The translations under genes were made by a program, and so were the position numbers. Shown here piece after piece: positions 12,644-23,944 of a stretch of 64,000 bases of DNA; positions within the stretch are counted from its first letter, which is position 1; each line of letters starts with the position of its first letter. The notes under the pieces were generated by a model. The model did no database searches, had not been told where the DNA came from, and worked only from the letters and a program-made list of their open reading frames with translations. The stretch comes from Pleodorina starrii. Its lineage: Eukaryota > Chlorophyta > Chlorophyceae > Chlamydomonadales > Volvocaceae. Location: positions 5,245,001 through 5,309,000 of the forward strand of contig BRXU01000003.1 of assembly GCA_030267565.1 (NCBI GenBank). The letters run 5' to 3'.

Positions 12644-15600
12644 ATGCTCCTGGCGCGCACAAGGCCGCCAACACCCAGCCGTCTCTTCATCCTCCTGCTG
12701 GTCATAACCGCATCGACGCCGCAGACAAAAACTCCTCTGGCGCATGCCGCATGGCGGCCGCTTACTGGTCGGCTCAGCTGGGGACCTTCCCCACAGCCCC
12801 CCGCGCCTCCACTCTCCTCCCCTCTCAAACTTGAGGGCTTCGCCTCTCGCCCCGCTCCAGCGGTAAGCATTGCAGGGTCCATTCGCAAAACTGCTCTCTT
12901 TCTCGGTCACTGCAGTTTGTGTTGATACCCAATGCGGCGGCACCCCAGATTTCATCGGAGCCGGCAGCCGCCGGGCCGCAATTACGAGCTCCAAGGCTGG
13001 TGGCATTTACGAGCGAGCAGGTGCTTCACTTCCTGGCGGCGTTCGTGTCCGCAGCTTCGGGCCCCGACGCATCCGGCCGCAGCGGAGGCGACACGCCCGC
13101 CGGCTCCGATGGCGGCGGCGATGGGGGTGGTGGCGGCGGCGCCGCCGGCGCCGCCGCTGCGGCGCGCTTCGAGGTCATGGTGGCGAGCGACCTTTACTTC
13201 AACGAGGCGACCGTCGGTGGTGCGATATGTACGGCAGAATCCTCGCCATCAGGACGCGACACAAATAACAGCAGCAATGGCAGTGGCAGCGGCAGTGACA
13301 GCAGCAGCGGCAGCAGTGGCAGGGGCTTCGGCAGAGTCTTCTGGGACACTGGCGGCGGCGGGAGCAGCGACCTGCAGGCCCAGCTATGTGCCGAACGCGG
13401 CTGGAGCCTTCGGAGCGGGGCTCCCGGCTCCGCTGGCGGCGGCGGCGGGAGCGGCGGCCGCGGCGGCGGCGGCGGCGGCCGCGATGGGATCGGTGTGCAG
13501 GTCACCCTGGCTGGCCAACCGCTGCCTGCGGCAGCGGCGGCGGCGGCGGCGCCGCCGCCGCCTACAGCCGCGCTGCGGCAGCCCCGTTTGGACTTGGGCG
13601 CCCTGCGCGCGGGGCTGAGCCGCGCGGCGGCGGCCGGCAGTACGACGCTCACGATCCTCCTCCGAAACTTCGACGTGCTGGACGGCGATGTCGTCGTACG
13701 AGGCCTCCCGTGGAGCGGCGCCGCCGACACCGACACCGACGGCGACACCGACGGCGATGCCGACGGCGACGGCGATGCCGACGGCGATGCCAATGCCATC
13801 CCCGCCACTCGCTTCGTCTTAGAGCAGTGCGTGCTGCAACTGCCGCAATGTGATCCCGGAGGCCTAGCGGCCGTCGGCCTGCAGGTGCCGTACCGCTTGG
13901 CGGCGGAGCCGCCAACGCCGCCGCCGCCGCCGCCTGCGGCGGCGGCGGCGGCGTCTGATGCCGGACAGACCCTGGCCGCAGTCGCATTCAGCTTGGGTGA
14001 TGGGAAGGGGGAGGAGGCGGTGCTGATAGGGCTGGAGGACTGGTGTGAGTCGGATTCTGGGTCGCTGGCGGCGGCCGCGGGCGCGGGCGCCGGCTTCGGG
14101 CCGGCGCCGCCGGGCGGCCTCGCGTCCGTCGCCGCGGTGGGCGGCAGCAGCGGTCGCTCGGGTGACCCACGGGTCGGCTGCCGGTCGCCCGCCGCTGTCC
14201 TGGGTGGCCTGCGGACGCGGCTGCGGCCGCCCACGCTCCGTTTGGTGAGTGTCGTGTCGGTCGGTGATGAAAATAGGAAGACAAACGGACCGCTCCCGAA
14301 GACCCGAATCACCCTTCCTTCGGCCCACACCTCCTCCCACAGGATGCCAATAACGTTTGTCTCGCTTATCACCTCCGTTCCTTCGCCCCGCCGCCGACCC
14401 CACCCGCCCGCCACCCCACTCACTCCCCCACACACCGCAGGGGTACGCGCCCTTCGGCGTCGAGCTGCCCCCCGAGGCAGTGGCCTTCGCGACGGACTGC
14501 GTATTGCTGTGCGACGAGGTCTCGGGGCCGACCTACCACGTGGGCAGATACGGCGCTGGACGAGCAGCTGGACGAGCTTTTGGACGAGCCGGACAAGGAC
14601 GACCTGCGGTGAGTGCATGTGTGTGTGTTGTGTTATGTATTTGTTGTGTGTTTTGTGTGTTTCGTGTGTGTGGAAACGACGTGTTCGGGATGCGGACTGG
14701 TCGGGATGCGCTTTGCTGAGTGCGTGTCGGCCGATGTGTGTTTTGGGGCGATGCTGGTTGGTCCGTTGGCCGGCGTAGGTCCGTTGGGCGGCGTAGGTCC
14801 ATTGTTGTCCATTGCGGTGCGCTCTCAGGTTCCGGGCCTCCAAGGCTCTCCCCTTACCGTATTTACGGGTGGTCAACCTCCTAGATAGGGCGCCATCCAT
14901 CCAGAGGCTCCCAAATCGGTTGGCTTGATGCGCTAAGCTAAGCTCTGTGCTAAGCTCTAGTTACACTGTGCTACGCGGGCGACCTGCTCTCTCTCTCTCT
15001 CGCTCTGCCGTGCCGTGCATGCCCCTGTGTGCCGCTGTGTGCCGCTATTTGCAACCCTTTTCTCGCAGCAGCCACCGCCAACGGCAGCAGGAGCCCGAGC
15101 CCCACCGCCGCTGAATGTGACGGCGCCAGCTGTACTGCTGCTAGCGCTGCCGTCGCCGCCACCGCCACCGGCAGCAGTGACCCCGGCGCCGCCGCTGAAT
15201 ATGACGGCGCCGTCGGTATTGCTGGTAGCGCCCCCATCGCCGCCATCGCCAACGGCAGCGGTAACCACAGCGCCGCCGCTGAATGTGACGGCGCCAGCTG
15301 TACTGCTGCCGGCGCCGCCGTCGCCACCGCCAACGGCAGCAGTGACCCCGGCGCCGCCGCTGAATGTGACGGCGCCAGCTGTACTGCTGCCAGCGCCGCC
15401 GTCGCCGCCACCGCCACCGGCAGCAGTGACCCCGGCGCCGCCATTGAATGTGACGGCGCCAGCTGTACTGCTGCCAGCGCCGCCGTCGCCGCCACCGCCG
15501 CCGGCAGCAGTGACCCCGGCGCCGCCGCTGAATGTGACGGCGCTAGCTGTACTGCTGCCAGCGCCGCCGTCGCCGCCACCGCCACAGGCAGCAGTGACCC

Positions 15601-18600
15601 CGGCGCCGCCGTTGAATGTGACGGCGCCAGCTGTACTGCTGCCAGCGCCGCCGTCGCCGCCACCGCCGCCGGCAGCAGTGACCCCGGCGCCGCCGCTGAA
15701 TGTGACGGCGCTAGCTGTACTGCTGCCAGCGCCGCAGTCGCCGCCACCGCCACAGGCAACAGTGACCCCGGCGCCGCCGTTGAATGTGACGGCGCCAGCT
15801 GTACTGCTGCCAGCGCCGCCGTCGCCGCCACCGCCGCCGGCAGCAGTGACCCCGGCGCCGCCGCTGAATGTGACGGCGCCAGCTGTACTGCTGCCAGCGC
15901 CGCCGTCGCCGCCACCGCCGCCGGCAGCAGTGACCCCGGCGCCGCCGTTGAATGTGACGGCGCCAGCTGTACTGCTGCCAGCGCCGCCGTCGCCGCCACC
16001 GCCGCCGGCAGCAGTGACCCCGGCGCCGCCGCTGAATGTGACGGCGCCAGCTGTACTGCTGCCAGCGCCGCCGTCGCCGCCACCGCCACCGGCAGCAGTG
16101 ACCCCGGCGCCGCCGTTGAATGTGACGGCGCCAGCTGTAGTGCTGCCAGCGCCGCCGTCGCCGCCACCGCCGCCGGCAGCAGTGACCCCGGCGCCGCCGC
16201 TGAATGTGACGGCGCTAGCTGTACTGCTGCCAGCGCCGCCGTCGCCGCCACCGCCGCCGGCAGCAGTGACCCCGGCGCCGCCGTTGAATGTGACGGCGCC
16301 AGCTGTACTGCTGCCAGCGCCGCCGTCGCCGCCACCGCCGCCGGCAGCAGTGACCCCGGCGCCGCCGCTGAATGTGACGGCGCTAGCTGTAGTGCTGCCA
16401 GCGCCGCCGTCGCCGCCACCGCCGCCGGCAGCAGTGACCCCGGCGCCGCCGCTGAATGTGACGGCGCCAGCTGTACTGCTGCCAGCGCCGCCGTCGCCGC
16501 CACCGCCGCCGGCAGCAGTGACCCCGGCGCCGCCGTTGAATGTGACGGCGCCAGCTGTACTGCTGCCAGCGCCGCCGTCGCCGCCACCGCCGCCGGCAGC
16601 AGTGACCCCGGCGCCGCCGCTGAATGTGACGGCGCCAGCTGTACTGCTGCCAGCGCCGCCGTCGCCGCCACCGCCACCGGCAGCAGTGACCCCGGCGCCG
16701 CCGTTGAATGTGACGGCGCCAGCTGTACTGCTGCCAGCGCCGCCGTCGCCGCCACCGCCGCCGGCAGCAGTGACCCCGGCGCCGCCGCTGAATGTGACGG
16801 CGCCAGCTGTACTGCTGCCAGCGCCGCCGTCGCCGCCACCGCCACCGGCAGCAGTGACCCCGGCGCCGCCGTTGAATGTGACGGCGCCAGCTGTACTGCT
16901 GCCAGCGCCGCCGTCGCCGCCACCGCCGCCGGCAGCAGTGACCCCGGCGCCGCCGCTGAATGTGACGGCGCTAGCTGTACTGCTGCCAGCGCCGCCGTCG
17001 CCGCCACCGCCACAGGCAGCAGTGACCCCGGCGCCGCCGTTGAATGTGACGGCGCCAGCTGTACTGCTGCCAGCGCCGCCGTCGCCGCCACCGCCGCCGG
17101 CAGCAGTGACCCCGGCGCCGCCGCTGAATGTGACGGCACTAGCTGTACTGCTGCCAGCGCCGCCGTCGCCGCCACCGCCGCCGGCAGCAGTGACCCCGGC
17201 GCCGCCGTTGAATGTGACGGCGCCAGCTGTACTGCTGCCAGCGCCGCCGTCGCCGCCACCGCCGCCGGCAGCAGTGACCCCGGCGCCGCCGCTGAATGTG
17301 ACGGCGCCAGCTGTACTGCTGCCAGCGCCGCCGTCGCCGCCACCGCCGCCGGCAGCAGTGACCCCGGCGCCGCCGTTGAATGTGACGGCGCCAGCTGTAC
17401 TGCTGCCAGCGCCGCCGTCGCCGCCACCGCCGCCGGCAGCAGTGACCCCGGCGCCGCCGCTGAATGTGACGGCGCCAGCTGTACTGCTGCCAGCGCCGCC
17501 GTCGCCGCCACCGCCACCGGCAGCAGTGACCCCGGCGCCGCCGTTGAATGTGACGGCGCCAGCTGTACTGCTGCCAGCGCCGCCGTCGCCGCCACCGCCG
17601 CCGGCAGCAGTGACCCCGGCGCCGCCGCTGAATGTGACGGCGCCAGCTGTACTGCTGCCAGCGCCGCCGTCGCCGCCACCGCCGCCGGCAGCAGTGACCC
17701 CGGCGCCGCCGTTGAATGTGACGGCGCCAGCTGTACTGCTGCCAGCGCCGCCGTCGCCGCCACCGCCGCCGGCAGCAGTGACCCCGGCGCCGCCGCTGAA
17801 TGTGACGGCGCCAGCTGTACTGCTGCCAGCGCCGCCGTCGCCGCCACCGCCACCGGCAGCAGTGACCCCGGCGCCGCCGTTGAATGTGACGGCGCCAGCT
17901 GTACTGCTGCCAGCGCCGCCGTCGCCGCCACCGCCGCCGGCAGCAGTGACCCCGGCGCCGCCGCTGAATGTGACGGCGCTAGCTGTACTGCTGCCAGCGC
18001 CGCCGTCGCCGCCACCGCCACAGGCAGCAGTGACCCCGGCGCCGCCGTTGAATGTGACGGCGCCAGCTGTACTGCTGCCAGCGCCGCCGTCGCCGCCACC
18101 GCCGCCGGCAGCAGTGACCCCGGCGCCGCCGCTGAATGTGACGGCGCTAGCTGTACTGCTGCCAGCGCCGCCGTCGCCGCCACCGCCGCCGGCAGCAGTG
18201 ACCCCGGCGCCGCCGTTGAATGTGACGGCGCCAGCTGTACTGCTGCCAGCGCCGCCGTCGCCGCCACCGCCGCCGGCAGCAGTGACCCCGGCGCCGCCGC
18301 TGAATGTGACGGCGCCAGCTGTACTGCTGCCAGCGCCGCCGTCGCCGCCACCGCCGCCGGCAGCAGTGACCCCGGCGCCGCCGTTGAATGTGACGGCGCC
18401 AGCTGTACTGCTGCCAGCGCCGCCGTCGCCGCCACCGCCGCCGGCAGCAGTGACCCCGGCGCCGCCGCTGAATGTGACGGCGCCAGCTGTACTGCTGCCA
18501 GCGCCGCCGTCGCCGCCACCGCCACCGGCAGCAGTGACCCCGGCGCCGCCGTTGAATGTGACGGCGCCAGCTGTAGTGCTGCCAGCGCCGCCGTCGCCGC

Positions 18601-21600
18601 CACCGCCGCCGGCAGCAGTGACCCCGGCGCCGCCGCTGAATGTGACGGCGCCAGCTGTACTGCTGCCAGCGCCGCCGTCGCCGCCACCAGCCGCAGGCGC
18701 CCCAGCCCCACCGCCGCTGAATGTGACGGTGCCGGCTGTACTGCTGGTAACGCCCCCATCGCCGCCACCAGCCGCAGGCGCCCCAGCCCCGCCGCCGCTG
18801 AATGTGACGGCGCCGTCGATAGTGCTGGTAGCGCCCCCATCGCCGCCACCGGCCGCTGCCGCTCCAGCCCCACCGCCGCTGAATGTGACGGCGCCGGCTA
18901 TACTGCTGACAGCGCCCCCATCGCCGCCACCGGCCGCTGGTGCTCCAGCCCCGCCGCCGCTGAATGTGACGGCGCCGTCGATAGTGCTGGTAGCACCGCC
19001 ATCGCCGCCACCAGCCGCAGGCGCCCCAGCCCCACCGCCGCTAAATGTGACGGCGCCGGCTGTACTGCTGGTACCGCCCCCATCGCCGCCACCGCCACCG
19101 GCAGCAGAGGCCCCAGCTCCACCGCCGCTAAACGTGACGGCGCCGTCTGTACTGCTGGTAGCGCCCCCATCGCCGCCACCGCCACCGGCAGCAGAGGCCC
19201 CAGCCCCACCGCCGCTAAACGTGACGGCGCCGGCTGTACTGCTGGTAGCGCCCCCATCGCCGCCACCGGCCGCTGCCGCTCCAGCCCCACCGCCGCTAAA
19301 CGTGACGGCGCCGTCTGTACTGCTGGTAGCGCCCCCATCGCCGCCACCGCCACCGGCAGCAGAGGCCCCAGCCCTACCGCCGTTGAATGTGACGGCGCCG
19401 TCTGTACTGCTGGTAGCGCCCCAATCGCCGCCACCGCCACCGGCAGCTGCCGCTCCAGCCCCGCCGCCGCTGAATGTGACGGCGCCGTCGATATTGCTGG
19501 TAGCGCCCCCATCGCCGCCACCGGCCGCTGCCGCTCCAGCCCCACCGCCGCTGAATGTGACGGCGCCGTCGATATTGCTGGTAGCGCCCCCATCGCCGCC
19601 ACCGGCCGCTGCCGCTCCAGACCCACCGCCGCTGAATGTGACGGCGCCGTCGATAGTGCTGGTAGCGCCCCCATCGCCGCAACCGGCCGCTGCCGCTCCA
19701 GCCCCACCGCCGCTGAATGGGACGGCGCCGGCGGTATTGCTGGTAGCGCCCCCACCGCCGCCACCAGCCGCTGCCGCTCCAGCCCCACCGCCGCTGAATG
19801 TGACGGCGCCGTCGATAGTGCTGGTAGCGCCCCCATCGCCGCCACCGGCCGCTGCCGCTCCAGCCCCGCCGCCGCTGAATGTGACGGCGCCGTCAATATT
19901 GCTGGTAGCGCCCCCATCGCCGCCACCGGCCGCTGGCGCTCCAGCCCCACCGCCGCTGAATGTGACGGCGCCGTCGATAGTGCTGGTAGCGCCCCCATCG
20001 CCGCCACCGGCCGCTGGCGCTCCAGCCCCACCGCCGCTGAATGTGACGGCGCCGGCGGTATTGCTGGTAACGCCCCCATCGCCGCCACCAGCCGCTGCCG
20101 CTCCAGCCCCACCGCCGCTGAATGTGACGGCGCCGTCGATAGTGCTGGTAGCGCCCCCATCGCCGCCACCGGCCGCTGCCGCTCCAGCCCCACCGCCGCT
20201 GAATGTGACGGCGCCGGCGGTATTGCTGGTAGCGCCCCCACCGCCGCCACCAGCCGCTGCCGCTCCAGCCCCACCGCCGCTGAATGTGACGGCGCCGTCG
20301 ATAGTGCTGGTAGCGCCCCCATCGCCGCCACCGGCCGCTGCCGCTCCAGCCCCGCCGCCGCTGAATGTGACGGCGCCGTCAATATTGCTGGTAGCGCCCC
20401 CATCGCCGCCACCGGCCGCTGGCGCTCCAGCCCCACCGCCGCTGAATGTGACGGCGCCGTCGATAGTGCTGGTAGCGCCCCCATCGCCGCCACCGGCCGC
20501 TGGCGCTCCAGCCCCACCGCCGCTGAATGTGACGGCGCCGTCGATATTGCTGGTAGCGCCCCCATCGCCGCCACCGGCCGCTGCCGCTCCAGCCCCACCG
20601 CCGCTGAATGTGACGGCGCCGTCGATAGTGCTGGTAGCGCCCCCATCGCCGCCACCGGCCGCTGCCGCTCCAGCCCCACCGCCGCTGAATGTGACGGCGC
20701 CGTCGATAGTGCTGGTAGCGCCCCCATCGCCGCCACCGGCCGCTGGCGCTCCAGCCCCACCGCCGCTGAATGTGACGGCGCCGTCGATAGTGCTGGTAGC
20801 GCCCCCATCGCCGCCACCGGCCGCTGCCGCTCCAGCCCCACCGCCGCTGAATGTGACGGCGCCGTCGATAGTGCTGGTAGCGCCCCCATCGCCGCCACCG
20901 GCCGCTGGCGCTCCAGCCCCACCGCCGCTGAATGTGACGGCGCCGTCGATAGTGCTGGTAGCGCCCCCATCGCCGGCACCGGCCGCTGGCGCTCCAGCCC
21001 CACCGCCGCTGAATGTGACGGCGCCGTCGATAGTGCTGGTAGCGCCCCCGTCGCCGCAACCGGCCGCTGCCGCTCCAGCCCCGCCGCCGCTGAATGTGAC
21101 GGCGCCGGCGGTATTGCTGGTAGCGCCCCCATCGCCGCCACCGGCCGCTGCCGCTCCAGCCCCACCGCCGCTGAATGTGACGGCGCCGTCGATATTGCTG
21201 GTAGCGCCTCAATCGCCGCAACCGGCCGCTGGCGCTCCAGCCCCGCCGCCGCTAAACGTGACGGCGCCGTCGGTATTGCTGGTAGCACCGCCATCGCCGC
21301 CATCGGCCGCTGGCGCCCCAACCCCACCGCCGCTGAATGTGACGGCGCCGTCGGTATTGCTGGTAGCGCCTCAATCGCCGCCACCGGCCGCTGCCGCTCC
21401 AGCCCCGCCGCCGCTAAACGTGACGGCGCCGTCGGTATTGCTGGTAGCACCGCCATCGCCGCCATCGGCCGCTGGCGCCCCAACCCCACCGCCGCTGAAT
21501 GTGACGGCGCCGTCGGTATTGCTGGTAGCGCCTCAATCGCCGCCACCGGCCGCTGGCGCTCCAGCCCCGCCGCCGCTAAACGTGACGGCGCCGTCGGTAT

Positions 21601-23806
21601 TGCTGGTAGCACCGCCATCGCCGCCATCGGCCGCTGGCGCTCCAGCCCCGCCGCCGCTAAACGTGACGGCGCCGTCGGTATTGCTGGTAGCACCGCCATC
21701 GCCGCCACCGGCCGCTGGCGCTCCAGCCCCGCCGCCGCTGAATGTGACGGCGCCGTCGATAGTGCTGGTAGCGCCCCCATCGCCGCCACCGGCCGCTGGC
21801 GCTCCAGCCCCGCCGCCGCTGAATGTGACGGCGCCGTCGATAGTGCTGGTAGCGCCCCCATCGCCGCCACCAGCCGCTGCCGCTCCAGCCCCACCGCCGC
21901 TGAATGTGACGGCGCCGTCGATAGTGCTGGTAGCGCCCCCATCGCCGCAACCGGCCGCTGCCGCTCCAGCCCCACCGCCGCTGAATGTGACGGCGCCGTC
22001 GATAGTGCTGGTAGCGCCCCCATCGCCGCCACCGGCCGCTGCCGCTCCAGCCCCGCCGCCGCTGAATGTGACGGCGCCGGCGGTATTGCTGATAGCGCCC
22101 CCATCGCCGCCACCGGCAGCAGAGGCCCCAGCCCCACCGCCGCTAAACGAGACGGCGCCGTCTGTACTGCAGGTAGCGCCCCCATCGCCGCTATCACCCG
22201 CTGTAAAGGCACCGCTTGCAGCCACGGCCCCGCCCACTCCGCAGCCGCCATCTACACCGCCCCTGGTCTTGGCGCCCCCTTCCCCAGCACCGAACGCCAC
22301 GTGGGCTGCCGTATATGCATGGGCGTCGCCGTTCCCGCCACCGCCATCGGCAGCTGTGCCTTCAGTGCTAGCACTGCCTTCAGCGCTACCGGTATCACCG
22401 CCGCCGCCGTCAACGCCAGCCGCACTTTCGCCGCAGATCGCTGTTGCGCCGCTGTCTCCCTCCCCGCCGTCACCGCCGCCGCCGCCGTCACCGCCGCCGC
22501 CGCCGGAGCCCGTGCCATCACCGGCACCATCTAAAGCCCCAAGCAACCGCAAGCTGACTGTGCCCGGAGCACCGCCGCCGAGCCCGCCGCCCGCGTCGCC
22601 GCCCGCCCAGCCGCCGGGCCGCGGCACCTCGCCGCCGCAGCCCAGCAAATCGCCGCCAGAGCCGCCGCCGGTGAGCACTTTGACCCTGGCCAGGACGCTC
22701 TTGACTTGTTGTGACCATTGTGGTTGATGTTACAGGGGACCCTAGACCCTCGGGCAGTGTCTGGTGCACTGGGCTAATCAACGCCCTCCCCAGTCCGCTG
22801 GGTTCCGTGTCCGTTTGCTAACGCCATCTCCGTCTCCTTTTTACCCCCCAGTCCGATTGGCCTCGCAGCCGCCGGGCCCCTGCGCTGCCAGCCAGCCGCA
22901 TAGCCACCGCCTGCACGCACACAAGCAGACACCGCGCCCGGGGCGGTTGGGGTTGGGGGGGGCGGGTAAAGCACCGCCCACGCGTGCTTTTCGCTCGCCC
23001 TGCTGCTGCACAGGGGCGTCTCCTGGACACGTTTACAAACCTCCCATGCCTCGAGCCTCCATGCCCCCATGTCCCTTCCAAGTTCCAACGTCCTTTCCTT
23101 CCCACCGGGTGATCCCTCCGAAACCAAACCAAACGCGTGTGCAGGTGTCGGCGCGTGTACAGGTGCCCGGCGCGCCGGTCGCAGGCGGCGGAGCCGCCAG
23201 GGCGTCGGCCTCGGCCATTGAGCAGCCGCCGCCGGCCTCCCCCGGGCGGTCGCCGTCGCGGTCTCCGCCGTCGCCGTCGCCGCCGCCGCCGCCGGGCGGG
23301 GCACCGGAGGAGGCCCAGGTTATCCCGCAGAGCAGCGCACAACCGAAATCGTCTTTGGTTGTCCCCCTGGCCGTCACGTTGCCAACGGCAGGTGCGGGAG
23401 GGGAGGAGGGTGGGTTGGGTGGGCGGGTTGGCTGGACTGACCCCGGAACCCCCGCGTGCCCCCGCTGGGCACGAATGCCGTGTATCGTATATGGGTGGAG
23501 CCGCGACCGAGATGTCCTGTTCAGGCCGCGGTCCTCGGCGCCCGCGGCCTGAACAGGACGACGAGCACGCGGGTTGGGGACTTGCCGTAAGAGATGGTGC
23601 GGTAAAGGCATCCCTGGGCGGACACGTGAGAAACCGTGGGTTGGTTACCGGTATTTTAAGGGTGCCGGAAGGCGTCGTGGCATGAGATGTCGCGGCTGGT
23701 GGCAGCACAAGTCGCGGAGGTTGCCCTCCCGAGCCGCCAAATTGGCGTTGCTACCCACCATCGGCTCATGGGTCGGCATTGGGAGCGGCCTGCTCGGCAG
23801 GGCTGA
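12644..23806 (+). CDS. Giant secreted hydroxyproline-rich extracellular matrix glycoprotein (pherophorin-like architecture)
   Basis: Exons 12644-12862, 12916-14244, 14441-14608, 15069-22670, 23145-23391, 23706-23806; total 3221 aa in frame. The first Met opens a signal peptide (MLLARTRPPTPSRLFILLL). Residues about 75-570 are a globular region with few Cys, acidic DTDTDGDTDGDADGD runs and segments such as TLTILLRNFDVLDGDVVV and FVLEQCVLQLPQC. Residues about 573-3100 are the Pro-rich array described separately, with one N-x-T sequon per unit and SPPPPP motifs expected to be prolyl-hydroxylated and arabinosylated. After it come more SPPPP runs and a short tail. Volvocine pherophorins and cell-wall HRGPs share the plan of globular domain plus proline rod, but the pherophorin (DUF3707) domain could not be confirmed here. 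The last exon is the least certain. Likely role: cell wall or matrix rod. Confidence 0.6.
15069..18719 (+). repeat. Coding tandem array, block 1: 84-bp units
   Basis: Roughly 43 units of 28 codons (LNVTAPAVLLPAPPSPPPPP plus AAVTPAPP). Two intervals are 81 bp. The Leu codon before Asn alternates CTG/TTG between successive units for long stretches, so the array has expanded as 168-bp dimers. The period is a multiple of three in a stop-free composition, so a second plus frame and a minus frame are also open throughout. Only the proline frame joins the flanking exons in phase. Confidence 0.9.
18720..22200 (+). repeat. Coding tandem array, block 2: 81-bp units
   Basis: About 43 units of 27 codons (LNVTAPSIVLVAPPSPPP plus AAAAPAPPP), four of them 87 bp long with PPPPP. 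The sequence changes abruptly from block 1 at about 18690. Longer-period copies are visible, for example the segments starting near 19733 and 20217, about six units apart, and a 162-bp doublet near 21250 and 21412. Confidence 0.9.
22797..22850 (+). repeat. Introner-like element, copy 2 (intron 4 of the matrix-protein gene)
   Basis: Sense-strand core CTGGGTTCCGTGTCCG, TTTGCTAACGCC, then ATCTCCGTCTCC, TTTTTACC and CCCCAG. It matches the core of copies 1 and 3 but is shorter and lacks their GTAAGTAT start. A GTTACAGG word lies about 70 bp upstream. Confidence 0.55.
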
Positions 23807-23831
23807 TGGTTTGCATCATGGTAAGCTTACA

Positions 23832-23944
23832 GCGCTGAGCCGAACACGATTCTCATATCTCTTTCGCCTTTTACTAAAGAGATCAGCGAGTCCGGCTCAC
23901 GAAGGCGCATATCAACACTTTTTGCAAGGCTTTTGCCTTCCCCA
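23832..23944 (+). repeat. 113-bp structured dispersed repeat, copy A
   Basis: Starts GCGCTGAGCCGAACAC and ends GGCTTTTGCCTTCCCCA, 25 bp after the matrix-protein stop. Nearly identical to 39975-40087 and to the reverse complement of 41189-41301. Predicted pairings: TGAGCCG with CGGCTCA, ATCTCTTT with AAAGAGAT, and a small 3' hairpin AAGGC-TTTT-GCCTT. Confidence 0.85.

Noticed and set aside
14971..22251. Two minus-strand open frames of about 1300 and 1117 codons in the array
   Set aside because: Same compositional cause; no start context, splice partners or domains.
15029..22534. Second long plus-strand open frame (Cys/Ala-rich, about 2500 codons) through the repeat array
   Set aside because: The array period is a multiple of three with few stop-like words, so several frames stay open. 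Only the proline frame joins flanking exons in phase and follows a signal peptide.
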